From Dactylis glomerata (lineage: Eukaryota > Streptophyta > Magnoliopsida > Poales > Poaceae), in the NCBI GenBank assembly GCA_007115705.1, contig QXEO01000339.1, positions 1 through 64,000 of the forward strand: DNA of 64,000 nucleotides. The letters run 5' to 3'. The notes under the pieces are model-generated. The model ran no database searches, was not told the DNA's origin, and was given only the letters and a program-made list of their open reading frames with translations. Both the position numbers and the translations under genes were made by a program. Below, piece after piece: positions 1 through 11,768 of this stretch (position 1 is the first letter of the stretch; the number at the start of each line of letters is the position of its first letter).

Positions 1-540
1 ATCTTCTTGACATATCATGTTTATCTTTATTCTATCAATTGCCCAACTGTAATTTGTTTACCCAGCATGTGTTATTTATCTTATGGAGAGACACCACTAG
101 TGAACTGTGGACCCCGGTCCTATTTCCATCATATTGCTATCACCTGTTTACTTTACTCGCACTATTTACTTTACTCGCATACTCTATTGTTTTCCACTCG
201 ATACGCTCATAACCTTTGTTTCAAGCAAACCGGTGAGATTGACAACCTCATTGTAAGTTGGGAACGAAGTACTTGGTTGTGTTGTGTGCAAGTTCCGTGT
301 TGCAGATAGCAAGCAAAGCTTGGATGAGGCGCCATATATAAATTGTTCGAAGCTGTCGCAAGCTAGCAAGAATCACCTTCTGTCGTTTGTCTCTCCTCTC
401 CAAGAACGATTAAACCTTGGTTTCTTAACTGAGGGAAAACTAGCTGCTATACTCATCACACCTTCCTCTTGGGGTTCACAACGGGCTGGTTATTCACCAT
501 GCACAAGGACCGTCTGCTACGCGTCAACTTGGCACCAGCA
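1..540 (+). repeat. 5' LTR of element A, 3' part only
   Basis: The stretch matches the last third of the complete LTR at 33783-35452 almost base for base, starting at about 34916. The end at 540 (ggcaccagca) is set by the same sequence ending the 3' LTR at 35452, and by a ten-base spacer before the primer site that resembles the spacer in element C. The LTR start lies left of the window. Short frames here are not genes. Confidence 0.85.
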
Positions 541-550
541 GCCTCTTTTC

Positions 551-568
551 TGGTGCCGTTGCCGGGGA
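551..568 (+). other. Primer binding site of element A
   Basis: tggtgccgttgccgggga follows the LTR after ten bases. It differs by one base (T for C) from the primer site in element C, which from memory matches the 3' end of plant tRNA-Asp. The mismatch fits decay of a CpG. Confidence 0.75.
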
Positions 569-733
569 GGAAGTAGAAGACTTCTGCGAGGGGAGTTTTC
601 GCACGCACATCCTTTACTTTGTTATTGTTTTGCTTTACTTTATTTATTTTACCTGCAACGTTTTATATCAAAAACCCCAAAAAATTAGAATCCTTGGTAG
701 TTGTTTTTACTTGTTTACTTTCGTTTTGCTGAA

Positions 734-2797
734 ATGGCCAATCCTGAAAACACCAAGTTGTGTGACTTTACTAGCATAAACAATAGTGATTTTATCTGCA
801 CTCCTATTGCACCACCTACTCCTGCTGCAAAATTTTATGAGATTAAGCCTGCTTTGTTGAACCTTGTTATGAAAGAGCAATTCTCTGGTGCTAGTACTGA
901 AGATGCTGTAGCTCATCTCAATAATTTTGTTGAGCTATGTGAGATGCAGAAATATAAGGATGTAGAAAGTGATATTATTAAGCTCAAGTTGTTTCCTTTT
1001 TCTTTGAGAGGAAAAGCTAAAGATTGGTTGCTGTCTTTGACTAAGAATAGTATTGATTCATGGGCTAAGTGTAAGGATGCTTTTATTGGTAGATACTATC
1101 CTCCTGCTAAGATTATATCCTTGCGTAGCAATATTATGAAGTTTACTCAGTTTGATAATGAACATGTTGCTCAAGCTTGGGAAAGAATGAAATCCATGAT
1201 AAAGAATTGCCCCACTCATGGACTGACTACTTGGATGATTGTCCAAACTTTTTATGCAGGACTGAATTTTTCTTCGAGGAACCTACTTGATTCAGCTGCT
1301 CGAGGCACTTTTATGTCCCTTACCTTGGGCGCCGCAACAAAGCTACTCGACAACATGATGGTAAATTATTCTGAATGGCACACCGAGAGAGCTCCACAAG
1401 GTAAGAAGGTAAATTCTGTTGAGGAAACCTCTTCCTTGAATGATAAGATTGATACCATTATGGCCATGCTTGCTAATGATAGGACTCATGTTGATCCTAA
1501 TAATGTTCCTTTAGGCTCTCTGGTTGCTCAAGAAGAGCATGTTGATGTGAATTTCATTAGAAACAATAATTTTAACAACAATGCTTATAGGAACAATTTT
1601 GCTAGTAACAATTATAGGCCGTATCCTTCTACCAATGGTAATGGTTATGATAACTCTTATGGTAATTCCTACAACAACACTAGGGCCGCGCCCTCCGAGC
1701 TTGAGGTAATGCTCAAGGACTTCATCGGTAAGCAAACTGCTTTTAACAAGTCTGTTGAGGAAAAGTTAGGCAAAATTGATATTCTTACTTTTAAAGTTGA
1801 TAGCCTTGCTCATGATGTTGAGCTTCTGAAATTAAAAGTGTTGCCTAATGATGCGAAAGAGAACAATGTTTTTGCTACCGCTAATGCTATTCAAGTTGGA
1901 ATTGATGAAAATATTAGATTGTTAGCGGAATTGCATGCCAGGTGGGAAAGAGAAGATGAGATGGCTAGAGAGATGAAGGTATGTACCATTACTACCTCTA
2001 ATGATGTTGCTCCTAATGCTAGCAATCCTCTTACTTTGATTGGTGTAGAGAAAACTCCCACTCCTTGTGTTAAAAAGCGTAAAACTGCCAAAACTTTTTC
2101 TCAAAAGAGTGCTGAAATTTTTCGGAGTGTGGGGGATGATAGCTCTATTTCTTTTAATGATTTTGATGTTCATGGCTGCAATATATCTGAAGTAATTTTG
2201 TTCTTGCAACAGCTTTCTTTGACTCCCAATGCTAGTTCTTTAAATATTTCTTTTACTAAGCATATTACCAATGCTCTCATGAAAATTAGGGATGAAAAGT
2301 TGAAGCAAAAAGCTTCTGTTCCCAAGAAGTTAGAAGATGGTTGGGAACCCATCATTGATATGCATTTTAATGGTTATGATTGCCATGCTTTATGTGATCT
2401 AGGTGCTAGTATTTCTATCATGCCTAGAAAGATTTATGACATGCTTGACTTACCACCGCTTGAAAAATGTTATTTTGATGTTCCTATTGCTGATGTTGCT
2501 AAGAAGAAACCTTTGGGAAGGATTAATGATGTTCTTATTGTGGTTAACAATAACCTTGTTCCCGTTGATTTTCTTGTTATGGACGTTGAATGCCATGCTT
2601 CATGTCCTATTATTTTGGGAAGACCCTTTCTTCGAACTGTAGGTGCTATCATTGATATGAGGGAAGGCACTATCAAATATCAATTCCCACTAAAGAAAGG
2701 TATGGAACACTTCCCTAGGAAAATAAAGAAATTACTTTTTGAATCTATTCTTAGAGCAAATTATGAGCTTGATGCTTCATCACTTGATGTTAATTGA
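734..2797 (+). CDS. Gag-protease polyprotein of element A (intact frame)
   Basis: The frame of about 687 codons has no break. The start is the first ATG, giving MANPENTK. Residues about 40-230 form a retrotransposon gag (capsid) domain, with motifs such as LFPFSLRGKAKDWL and FIGRYYPPAK. An Asn-rich linker (roughly 275-325) follows, then a coiled stretch. An aspartic protease domain near the C terminus shows CDLGASISIMP as catalytic motif and IILGRPFLRT as the conserved flap/C-terminal motif. The frame stops at TGA 2795-2797 and nothing like RT follows. Gag would assemble the particle and the protease would mature it. The intact state in an otherwise decayed neighbourhood suggests a fairly young, trans-mobilised copy. 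Confidence 0.88.
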   Translation: MANPENTKLCDFTSINNSDFICTPIAPPTPAAKFYEIKPALLNLVMKEQFSGASTEDAVAHLNNFVELCEMQKYKDVESDIIKLKLFPFSLRGKAKDWLLSLTKNSIDSWAKCKDAFIGRYYPPAKIISLRSNIMKFTQFDNEHVAQAWERMKSMIKNCPTHGLTTWMIVQTFYAGLNFSSRNLLDSAARGTFMSLTLGAATKLLDNMMVNYSEWHTERAPQGKKVNSVEETSSLNDKIDTIMAMLANDRTHVDPNNVPLGSLVAQEEHVDVNFIRNNNFNNNAYRNNFASNNYRPYPSTNGNGYDNSYGNSYNNTRAAPSELEVMLKDFIGKQTAFNKSVEEKLGKIDILTFKVDSLAHDVELLKLKVLPNDAKENNVFATANAIQVGIDENIRLLAELHARWEREDEMAREMKVCTITTSNDVAPNASNPLTLIGVEKTPTPCVKKRKTAKTFSQKSAEIFRSVGDDSSISFNDFDVHGCNISEVILFLQQLSLTPNASSLNISFTKHITNALMKIRDEKLKQKASVPKKLEDGWEPIIDMHFNGYDCHALCDLGASISIMPRKIYDMLDLPPLEKCYFDVPIADVAKKKPLGRINDVLIVVNNNLVPVDFLVMDVECHASCPIILGRPFLRTVGAIIDMREGTIKYQFPLKKGMEHFPRKIKKLLFESILRANYELDASSLDVN

Positions 2798-5063
2798 TTC
2801 ACAATTTTCTGCGCCTAGCTCAAAGGCGTTAAAGAAAAGCACTCTTGGGAGATAACCCAATGTTTTTATTTTCAGTACTTTTTCTTTTATTTGAGACTTG
2901 GAAGTCATTACTACTGTAATGACTGCTCCTTATCTTGTTTATTTTGTTTTTGTGCCAAGAGAAGCGTCTCATTTGAGTGAGGTAAAGATTTGGGGATGTT
3001 GCTGTCCTGAAACTGTTTTTGGTGCTGCACCGTAAAAATTCGTATAAATTCTCTATATATCTTTTGGACCTGAGATTTCTTGTGCATATGCCCCAGGTTA
3101 TATCCAAACTTTTGTTAGTTGAACACTTTTTTATTTAAGCAACATAAAACCCCTAAAAAATTCGACCTTTGTCAGCTGTTCAGTTTTGACAGATTTCTGC
3201 CAATATTTGTGTTTGCCACTTTATCGCTTTCTTTTGAGTTCTTTTGATCATGGAACTTTTGGAGAAGTTGCTACAGTGGTATTTGCTATATATGTGGTGG
3301 TTTTTAGTTGAAACCTGAAGCAAAAATAGGATTTATTATATGTTATGCTTGCACTAATGTTGCTAATAGAATTGTGTTTAGTTTTGTATGAAGGAAGTTT
3401 TCAAGTGTAGGGATTGGAGAATGATGAGATGAGTTGAAGAATGGACAAAAGCTCAAGCTTGGGGATGCCCATGCATCACCCCAAGAAATATCCAAGAAGT
3501 ACAAGCGTCAAAGCTTGGGGATGCCCCCGACGCACCCCTTCTTCATCGGCAAAAATCAGGTCACCTTTCAAAACTATATTTTTATTGCTTCATGCACTAT
3601 GTGTTTTTTCTTGGAGCGTCAGTTGTTTTAGTTTTCTTAGTTAGTTTAGTTTGTTTGTTTGCTGCAATAAATGGTTGGACCCCAACAAATTTCTTTTGGA
3701 GAAGTTGCCTTGCTTTTCATTTGCCAAGAACGCTCTAGTTTTCACTCTTATTAAAAATCGAGTGTTCTTCTTTTTCTGCTACTGCTTTTGGTTTTCGTTT
3801 TCGCCTTGATTTGCATTCAGACCTTGTCATATATTTTCATCAAGGTGTATTTTTGCCTCTGATCTTTATTGGTTTTCATCAAAAGAGGTGTTTATAAAAA
3901 TTTCAAATGGTGTTGGAAAAGAGAAAAAGCTTTATGCAAAATAGTGGTACTAGAAGGAGCTTGTGTAGACTACGGCTTAGGCTTTTTCATGTCATGCTTG
4001 ATGTATTTTTGATAGTATGCTTAGTGGTTTTGCTGTAGCATGACTTGTCTCAAATAACTGAGATTTCTTAATGAGCCTTTGAAAAAAATCATGCGTTGTT
4101 TTTAATTGTATGGAAGCATTATTTTGGTTTTCTCCTTGATGCTTTATTTGGGTTGACTTGGCGCATGCTCACTCACACATGTTAGACTCTTACAAAGTCG
4201 CCAATAGCCTCTATGATCATTTAGTTTTTGACTTTTGATGCCATCTAATGCTTCTTTTAATGTCGCTTTGTCGTTTTGCATGATTATGGCCATTATTGCT
4301 CTCTTAGTTGGTCGCTCCCAGTCTTTTGCTAGCCCTCGCCTTGTACTGAGTATGAGCTCTACTCGTGCATCCAACTCCTAAAAGCCAAAGTTTTCCAAAG
4401 TGTCCACCATACATACCTACTAGCAATTTGCTATTCCAAGTAAATTTGACTTGCTTTTATTTTCTCTTCAAATTAAACTCTTACCAGTGTTATGCGAAAT
4501 TCGGTTAGTAAAGCTCTCACGAACCGGAAGGCACACTTTATTTTTTCCTGTTCTTAAAACTTTGACATTGTGGTCTCTTATGTTGAGTTGTTATGCTTGC
4601 AAGTTGTAAGTTGGAGACTAGCCCAGCCATGTAGTCATGGGCAAGCTTTCAACATTACACTTCTTATTTGAGTTGATATCGTGATCTTTTGTTTATGGAT
4701 GCCCGCGGTGTGAAATGAATTGGGAATCTTGTGGGGATCATGGAGTTTGTATATGTGTTAGGGAAACGCCGGGCCACTAATCTAAGCGATGCATAATTCA
4801 TGGTGGAAATTTGCAGCATACCCATGGTGAACATTCGACGACGCATCTCACAACAAAAAGCTAAACAAATGGCAAATAAAAGAGATGTTGAGGTGTTCAT
4901 TGTCTGCTTGTCCTGTCATTTTGGTGTGGGCTTGTTCCATGTCATCGGGCACGGAGGTACCCCATTGGCGGTTCTCAATGATATGCATATACTTACAATG
5001 ACAAGAGCCTTGCTTGGGACTCTAAGTAAAGTAGCATGAGGTTTGGGTACTCGTATTCACGGG
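2798..5063 (+). other. Non-coding internal region of element A, left part
   Basis: No convincing gene is present. The stretch from about 2812 is collinear, in reverse, with 11769-14335 of element C, so it is a conserved untranslated module of the family. It includes a duplicated short motif (aagcttggggatgcc) near 3460 and 3510 that resembles the polypurine tract before the LTR. The last five bases (acggg, 5059-5063) are the left target duplication of element F. Confidence 0.8.
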
Positions 5064-5398
5064 TGACGAGGGGTTAACTCGACAAATGTCCTAGATGAAG
5101 GACTTAGGATCGGGTGAATAGGGCGTCGGATGAACTCGAAGGTAGAGGTTAGTCGAAATAGGTGTATGTCGAAAGTAAACTTGGGTGTTCAACCTGGCTT
5201 GCTTTCAATCTGCCCTACACCGTCCCCTCCTGGCCCCTTTATATAGGTGGCCAGGTCTCGAGGATCGGGTAGGGTCCGACACAGATTACAATATCGACAT
5301 ACGGTAGAACTTGTACTCGACTATCATTACAATGGGGCCTAGCTTAACGGGCCTCAGGGGTACTCAACTAACAGGATCTATTAGCTATACCCTTGTCA
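5064..5398 (-). repeat. 3' LTR of element F
   Basis: It starts tgacgaggggtt and ends acccttgtca on the plus strand, matching 32767-33102. A TATA-like stretch (tttatatagg, near 5238) lies on the plus strand, and its reverse complement (CCTATATAAA) serves the minus-strand element. The minus-strand sequence just before it (5399-5412) is purine-rich with CAGGGGCTAC and is the likely polypurine tract. Confidence 0.9.
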
Positions 5399-6342
5399 GT
5401 AGCCCCTGAGATTCTACCAGAATTGTAGATTCGGGTTGAATCTCTAATCTTCAAATCTTCGACTTGATCAATTCTTCGACTTCTTCATATCGTCAAATCT
5501 TCGATTTGGTCTTTCGACTTATGTTCATAGTAATTTGCTCGCAAGGGGTTTTTGATGATCAAGCCTGACAACTCCGACGGATCAAGAGGTTAGTTAACTG
5601 CCGGAACAGATACTTGTCACCTACTTCAAATTCAATCCCCTTGGATTTGAATTCGGGATACCGGTCAAACCCACTCTTTTGCCGCATTTAGGACTTACAA
5701 AGAATGAATCCCAGTGATTCTCAGGGTACCCAGTGCGGCCACCGGGATTTTCTTCGCGTCGTAGACACGGATACATACTAGCAGAGCGCATCCATGTGCG
5801 TATACCAGGCCACATTGGACGGATCCTGGGGTCTTACCTTCGTGATAAATCACGGCATTCGAGTTTCGTTGCGATAACGCAACTCGAGAATCTTATATTG
5901 CAGCCAAGTTTTCGACTGATAAAATCAAAGAATTTTGGATTTTAATTTAACTTTTTCGCTCCCGATGGGAGTAATCTCTTTGTATTTCGTCGACTATGTA
6001 GTCGAAGTTTGTATGACAATCTTTCTTTATCTGCACTATTGATTATATCATCCTCTATCGGGTGCACGCTCAGCGCTCCCGATGGGAGTAGCCCCCGAGG
6101 CTATGCTTGAGTACTTGTAATCGAGCATAGGCTCAAGATTTAATTCCTTTTTCCTTGTTGACTTCTCCTATTTGCAAGCCCCCCACGTCCAAGTCGAGGT
6201 TTTCATATCGTGCGACCACAGTCTCCTCTTCTTGTTTGTTTTTTTTCTTTGGTATTATCGTCTGATGTGTGCAGAATTTAACTCATGTTGTAAAATATGT
6301 TTACGGGCCTTGCTTTAGCACGGGGGCCCGATAATACGTGCT

Positions 6343-6382
6343 TATAAATAAAGCACCTTCTGGCAAGAGTAAAAACCCTAAT
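6343..6382 (+). promoter_or_regulatory. Promoter of the antisense gene in F: TATA box and telo-box
   Basis: tataaata at 6343-6350 is followed about 30 bases later by aaaccctaa (6374-6382), a telo-box common near plant gene transcription starts. GGGCC-type motifs lie just upstream (6304-6330). The spacing to the ATG at 6452 leaves a short pyrimidine-rich leader. It drives the strand opposite to the retrotransposon. The call rests on motif spacing only. Confidence 0.6.
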
Positions 6383-6451
6383 CAGATTCCTCCTCCGCCG
6401 CATCATCTTCTTCCTCCATCTAGGGTTTTCCTAGCCTTTTCCTTTGACCAT

Positions 6452-7030
6452 ATGGCTGATGCAGATGGTTCTCGCATGAACCTTGGCTCTCCGGTGGCAC
6501 CGTGAGGTCGGGGTCGCCCTCGTGTAAGCAAGAACAAGAGCAACACAACTCCAGCCGCTGCAGGATCTTCATCGGCTGCTCTGGTTAAGCGCCGCCCCGG
6601 TCGCCCACCTGGGAGCAAAAATAAGCCCAAAGTGACTGGTGTTGTCCCAGGTCCAAGCGTCCCTACTCCTGCTGCTCCCACTGCTCCTCCCAGAATCTTT
6701 TCCTTCTTTTGCATTGCTATGGCACAGTGCCGTGAGATTCAGCGTCTGCCGCTGAATTTCACCAAGTTCATGGATGGGCGGGAACTGCGGGAAGCGGTTC
6801 TCCGTGAACAGTCTGGCAGTGGGACTCCATACGAGGTGGAGGTTTGGTACGATGGCGACGGCGAACAGTACTTGAGGGGTGGCTGGTCACAATTTGCAGA
6901 AGACCACGACATCCACCAAGGCTTCTTCATGGCCTTCGACTTCCACATCGGCACGTCGAAGTTCAACGTGAAGATCTACGACGGCACCCAATGCCAGAAG
7001 AAGTATGAAGCTGAAGTCCATTTCCATTAG
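6452..7030 (+). pseudogene. Antisense cargo gene in F: AT-hook and B3 DNA-binding protein, one premature stop
   Basis: From the ATG at 6452 the frame encodes about 192 codons with one internal TGA at 6503-6505 (codon 18), probably CGA changed by C-to-T. Residues about 19-25 (GRGRPRVSK) and about 48-62 (RRPGRPPGSKNKPK) are AT-hook motifs, which bind the minor groove of AT-rich DNA. From about residue 83 to the end lies a B3-like domain: FSFFCIAM, then LPLNFTKF, EVEVWYDGDGEQYL, GGWSQFAEDHDI, FHIGTSKFNVKIYDG. B3 domains are plant-specific DNA-binding folds. A downstream ATG at 6719 would give the B3 part alone, intact. The gene runs opposite to F, between the end of integrase and the 3' LTR. It is likely a captured host domain, nuclear if expressed. 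Confidence 0.75.
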
Positions 7031-7448
7031 GCTCTGCCTTTTATGTAATTTCGTTTGATAATGTCCTTGCTGCCATGTTATCTGTAATGAATATTTGTAC
7101 TCTACTTTGATGGTTTTACTAGTACCCTGAAAACAAGTCACTTGTTCTGAGGTATGCTTGAGATATATCGGGTTCTTTGCGAACCAATTGGTATGAAGAA
7201 TATAGGGTTCTTTTGTGAACCAAATTTGTTTGAGTATTTATCGGGTTGTCTGTACAACCTTATAGTGAAAAAGATCTCCAAATCGCGATAAAAATTCCTT
7301 TTGTATGACCCGAGGGTTGAAGCCCCCGAGCGGAGAAGTAGAAATACTTGTACAACTTTGTCGAGTTCAACCCAAAGAACCCGACCTATGGCCTCATGTT
7401 CTGGGTTCAGAAGGTTAACTCGAGTTTAATTATACCACTAGATGTAGT
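7031..7448. other. 3' flank of the antisense gene in F
   Basis: No gene is seen. The first 100 bases look like a 3' untranslated end (tgtaatgaatatttg near 7083). The rest separates the cargo gene from the end of pol; ggttctttgcgaacc-like short repeats occur at 7160-7260. Confidence 0.5.
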
Positions 7449-8435
7449 CTACGCGTAGAAACGTCATAGCTGCTCTGCGTTCCATGGATTGCTCTCATCT
7501 TTTCCTGTCTTCTTGTCTTGTAGTCGATATGCTCCTCCTGGTATTACTTCTGTGACGATGTAGGGTCCCACCCAAGGGGACTCCAATTTGCCATGGCTGT
7601 CTTGCCTAAGTCACAAAACTAGGTCTCCCACCACAAAAGATCGTGGACGAACTCGACTACTGTGGTAGTTTCGTAGGCTCTATTGATACTGCGTGGCCCT
7701 TTCTAATGCCTTGTCCCTTGCTTCATCTAGTGCATCGACATCGTTTTGCAGTGCTTTTGTCGATGTTGTCTCGTCAAATGCCATCACTCTTGGGGCCTCG
7801 TGTGTAACTTCGACTGGAAGCACGGCTTCTGCGCCATGGACCAGGAAGAAAGGAGTTTCTTGAGTTGCAGCGTTAGGCGTAGTTCTTAGGCTCCAAAGAA
7901 CGGAGGGCAATTCTTCTACCCAAGCGCTCTTGGCTTTCTCGAGAGGTGCTAAGAGCCTCTTTTTTATCCCACTACATATCAGGCCATTGGCTTTTTTGAC
8001 TTGCCCATTTGTCTTCGGGTGCGCCACAGATGCGAATTTGAGCTTGATCCCTAGTCCTTCGCAATAACTCTTAAATTCCTTTGAAGTGAAATTTGTCCTG
8101 TTGTCTATGATGATGCTATATGGTACACCAAAACGGAATACTATTGACTTGATGAAGCTGATTGCTGCTGTAGAATCTTGAGTTGTTACCGGGGCCGCTT
8201 CTACCCACTTGGTAAATTTATCGACTGCCACTAGCATGTAAACATGCCCTCCTGGCCAGGATTTGTGCAACTTTCCCACCATATCGAGGCCCCATTGCGC
8301 AAAGGGCCATGCCAATGGTATTGTTTGTAGCTCTGCTGCTGGTGCATGCGGTCTAGATGCGAATCTTTGACATGCTTCACACTTTCGAACTATATCATTC
8401 GCGTCTTTGATGGCTGTTAGCCAATAGAATCCTGC
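7449..8435 (-). pseudogene. Integrase and pol C terminus of F
   Basis: Reading on the minus strand from 8435 gives the end of the integrase zinc-binding region (KCEACQRFA), then the core: GLDMVGKL for the first Asp (GLD), IIDNRTNFTSKEF for the second (usual D-N/R-G-T-Q-F-T, with Asn-Phe replacing the Gln-Phe step), and the KKANGLI region where Gly-Gln-Val-Glu is expected. Here GQVKKANG shows Lys in place of the third catalytic Glu, which would inactivate the enzyme. Downstream the frame is cut by TAG 7680-7682, TGA 7611-7613 and TGA 7464-7466, ending near 7449. The two TGAs fit CGA-to-TGA change. Confidence 0.85.
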
Positions 8436-10196
8436 TCAGAAAGCCTTTGCCGCTATTGCTCTGCTGCTAGCATGATGTCCGCACACTCCGCCGTGTATGT
8501 CTTTTAGTATTGTTTGTCCTTCCTGATGCGTTACACAACGCTGCAAAACGCCAGTAATACTCTTCTTGTATAACTTCCCCTGCAACACGACAAACGCTTT
8601 CGATCTTCGAGTTATCCTCTTGGCCTCCACTGCGTCTTCTGGTAATTGTTTATTTATCATGTATGCCAGATATGGCTGCATCCATGTTTCTTCTATCATC
8701 ATGACCTCCTCTAGCTCCGACGTAGCCCCCGAGTCTGCTGCAGTAGTCGGACTTTTTCCACTTTTTATTGATCTTTCTACTATTTCTTCCCAAAATACTC
8801 CGGACGGCACGGGTAAGCACTGTGACCCGATATTTGCTAAATTGTCGGCTTCCTCATTACTATTCCTGCTTATATGCGAGACTTCGCATCCATCGAATGT
8901 TCCCTCAAGATAATGATATAAATTCTTGTAGGCCATCTTGTTATCATTGATTGCGTCACACCCGTTCATAACTTGCTGGACAACAAGGTTGGAATCTCCA
9001 AATATTTTTAGGCGAGTTGCTCCACATGCTTTGGCCATCTTCATACCGTGCAACAAAGCCTCGTACTCTGCTTCATTATTAGAAGCATGTGGAAAGCTCA
9101 TCCTTAAAACGTACTTCAATTTGTCACCATGAGGTGATATCAACACCACTCCTGCGCCTGCGCCTTGAACTCTCTTAGAACCGTCGAAGTACATTGTCCA
9201 AACACTGGATAAGTCTGGTGGTCCCATGCTTTGTAGCTCCAGCCACTCTGCCGTAAAATCTGCCAACACTTGTGACTTAATCGCCTTCCTTTTTTCGTAC
9301 GTGATGTCCATGGGAGATAACTCGATTCCCCACAAAGAGACACGTCCTGTTGCCGAAGGATTGTTCAATATGCTTGATAGTGGCGCTTCATTGACCACTA
9401 TAATTGGGTGCACCGCAAAGTACTGTCGTAGTTTTTGTGTAGTTGTGAAAACACTATATGCGAGTTTTTGATAATGCGGGTACCTCTGTTTCGTCGGAGA
9501 TAATACTTCGCTGATGAAATATACCGGCCTCTGGACGCCGTGGGCTTTTCCTTCTTCGCTTCTTTCGACTACTAATACTGTGCTTACCACCTGATGGGTT
9601 GCGGCGATGTAGAGTAGTAGTGGCTCTTTTTCTTTTGGTGCGACCAGCACTGGCGGCGTGGAAAGCACTTTTTTCAACTGTGCGAAAGCTACGTCTGCTT
9701 CTTCCGTCCATTCAAATTTATCATCTGACTTCTTCATAAGTGCATAGAAAGGAAGCGCCTTTTCTCCCAATCGAGCAACGAAACGACTTAAAGCCACGAC
9801 GCGCCCTGCAAGTTTCTGTACGTCGTGTAGTTTCGTGGGTTTCCCCATTGTTAAAATTGCTTGAATCTTCTCTGGGTTCGCCTCTATTCCTCGTGCTGAT
9901 ACCAGGAACCCTAAAAGTTGTCCTGCTGATACGCTGAAGGAACACTTTGTCGGGTTAAGCTTAAGCTTGTACCTGCTCAGGTTGTCGAAGGTTTCTGCCA
10001 AGTCGCTGATTAGAGATTTCTCCTCTCTTGTGGTGATGACTACATCATCAATGTAGACTTGGATGTTGCGCCCTATTTGGCTTCCGAGGCAATTTTGCAT
10101 CATCCGTTGATAAGTTGCTCCTGCATTTTTTAGGCTGAAAGGCATCACTTGGTAGCAAAACACTCCATATGGTGTGATGAAGGCCGTTTTTTCTTC
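8436..10196 (-). pseudogene. RT (palm/thumb) and RNase H of F, downstream of the C insertion
   Basis: The minus-strand frame from about 10196 resumes RT just before FCYQVMPFSLKNAGATYQRMM. VYIDDVVI (Tyr-Ile-Asp-Asp) is the catalytic pair. Motifs of the connection and RNase H follow: LLYIAATHQVVSTVLV, the second RNase H copy with WTMYFDGSKRVQGAGAGVVL (catalytic FDGS), NNEAEYEALLHGM and GDSNLVVQQV. Two RNase H-like domains in tandem are typical of Tat-lineage elements. The frame stops at TGA 8436-8438, probably from CGA. Its upstream half is at 17767-18287, separated by element C. Confidence 0.9.
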
Positions 10197-10201
10197 GTCT
10201 T

Positions 10202-11768
10202 TGATGTCTACGCACTACTATTCTTGTAGACACTTGTTGGGCCTCCAAGTGCAGAGGTTTGTAGAACAGCAGCAAGTTTCCCTTAAGTGGATCACCCAAG
10301 GTTTATCGAACTCAGGGAGGTTAGAGGTCAAAGCTATCCCTCTCAAACAACCCTGCAATTATGATACAGAAAGTCTCTTGTGTCCCCAACACACCCAATA
10401 CACTTGTCAGATGTATAGGTGCACTAGTTCGGCAAAGAGATAGTAAAATACAAGCGGTAGTGATGATTATAAGTAGTAAACGTGATTTGAAATAAATATC
10501 GCTGCGAGCAAACATGTAACAAAACAGCAAGTAAACGGTGTGCAAAGCTTGAAAACAAGGCCTAGGGATCATACTTTCACTAGTGGACACACTCCCAACA
10601 ATATAACATGAATGAACAAATAAACAACTTCTCTCCACTATGGTACTCTGAATTACTCTCCTATTGAATAACACTAATCATTGCGTAGTAGCTACAGAAG
10701 CACCCCTTAAAGTTCATCAAGTACTTGACAAACACCACTCATAGAGATATCCAAATCAGATCACAACTCAAGATAGAAATCATTGCAACTTAGACCAAGT
10801 ACTAACATGGTGCACACACTGTCAACATTACACCATGAAAGGAGGAATATATCACTCAATATTATCATAGTAATAATTACTCTCATAATCCACAAGAGAT
10901 CACGATCATAGCCTAAACCAAGTACCACCACGATGCACGCACTGTCACCGTTACACCATGGCAGGAGGAATAGATTACTTTAATAACATCACTAGAGTAC
11001 ACTATAATAATTAAGCATAGGAGTAGCATAATATCTGAATAATAACATCTACTTGTTCAACATGATACAAAGCTCACGATCACATAAATATCACATCATG
11101 GGAGAGAGAGGTGAACCACATAGCTACCGGTAGAGCCCTCAGCCCCGGGGATGAACTACTCCCTCCTCATCATAGGAGACAGCAAGATTGATGGAGATGG
11201 CGGTGAGGTCGATGGAGACGGCGAAGACGGCGATGGAGACCGATGGAGATGGCTCCGGGGGCACTTCCCCGTCCCGGCAGGGTGCCGGAACAGAGACTTC
11301 TGTCCCCCGAAATTCGTCGACGGTGGCGGCGGAGCTGCGGAACTGCTTCTGGAAAATTGTCGACTCCCCTAGGGTTTTCCGTCCCGAGGCTTCTTATAGG
11401 CGAAGGGGCGATGTCAGAGGGCTGCCAGGGCCTCCTCACACAGGGGCGGCGCGGCCAGGGCCTGGGCCGCGCTAGCCCTGTGTGAGGGAGGCCTGTGGCC
11501 CCTCTCCTTCCTCTCTTCAGATGTCTGGATGCTCCCGGGAAAAATAAGACTTCTGGCTTTGGTTTCGTCCAATTCCGAGAATATTTCCTGTGTATCACTT
11601 CTGAAACACAAAAACAGCAGAAAATAGGGAACTGGCACTGTGGCACTTGTTAATAGGTTAGTTCCGGAAAATGCATAAAAGTGCCACGAAGTATAACGAG
11701 ATAGTAGGCAAATGGTGTAAAAACAAGCATGGAGCATCAAAAATTATAGATACGTTGGAGACGTATCA
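10202..11768 (-). repeat. 3' LTR of element C
   Basis: It runs from tgatgtctacgc to gacgtatca on the plus strand, so TGATACGTC...GACATCA in element sense. The first 200 bases in element sense match A's U3 closely, but the downstream half does not, so the two subfamilies share U3 only. The minus-strand stretch before it (11769-11783) contains AAGCTTGGGGATGCT, the polypurine tract. GC-rich frames at 11150-11650 have no similarity to known proteins. Confidence 0.9.

Noticed and set aside
3434..3644. Small ORFs repeated at 13519-13708
   Set aside because: They lie in the non-coding module shared by A and C; the frame is not conserved as protein, only as DNA.
6374..6382. Telomere-like repeat
   Set aside because: A single aaaccctaa unit, better read as a promoter telo-box.
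11150..11650. Long GC-rich ORFs on both strands, repeated at 17144-17640
   Set aside because: They lie inside the two LTRs of element C, overlap each other in several frames and have no recognisable domain.
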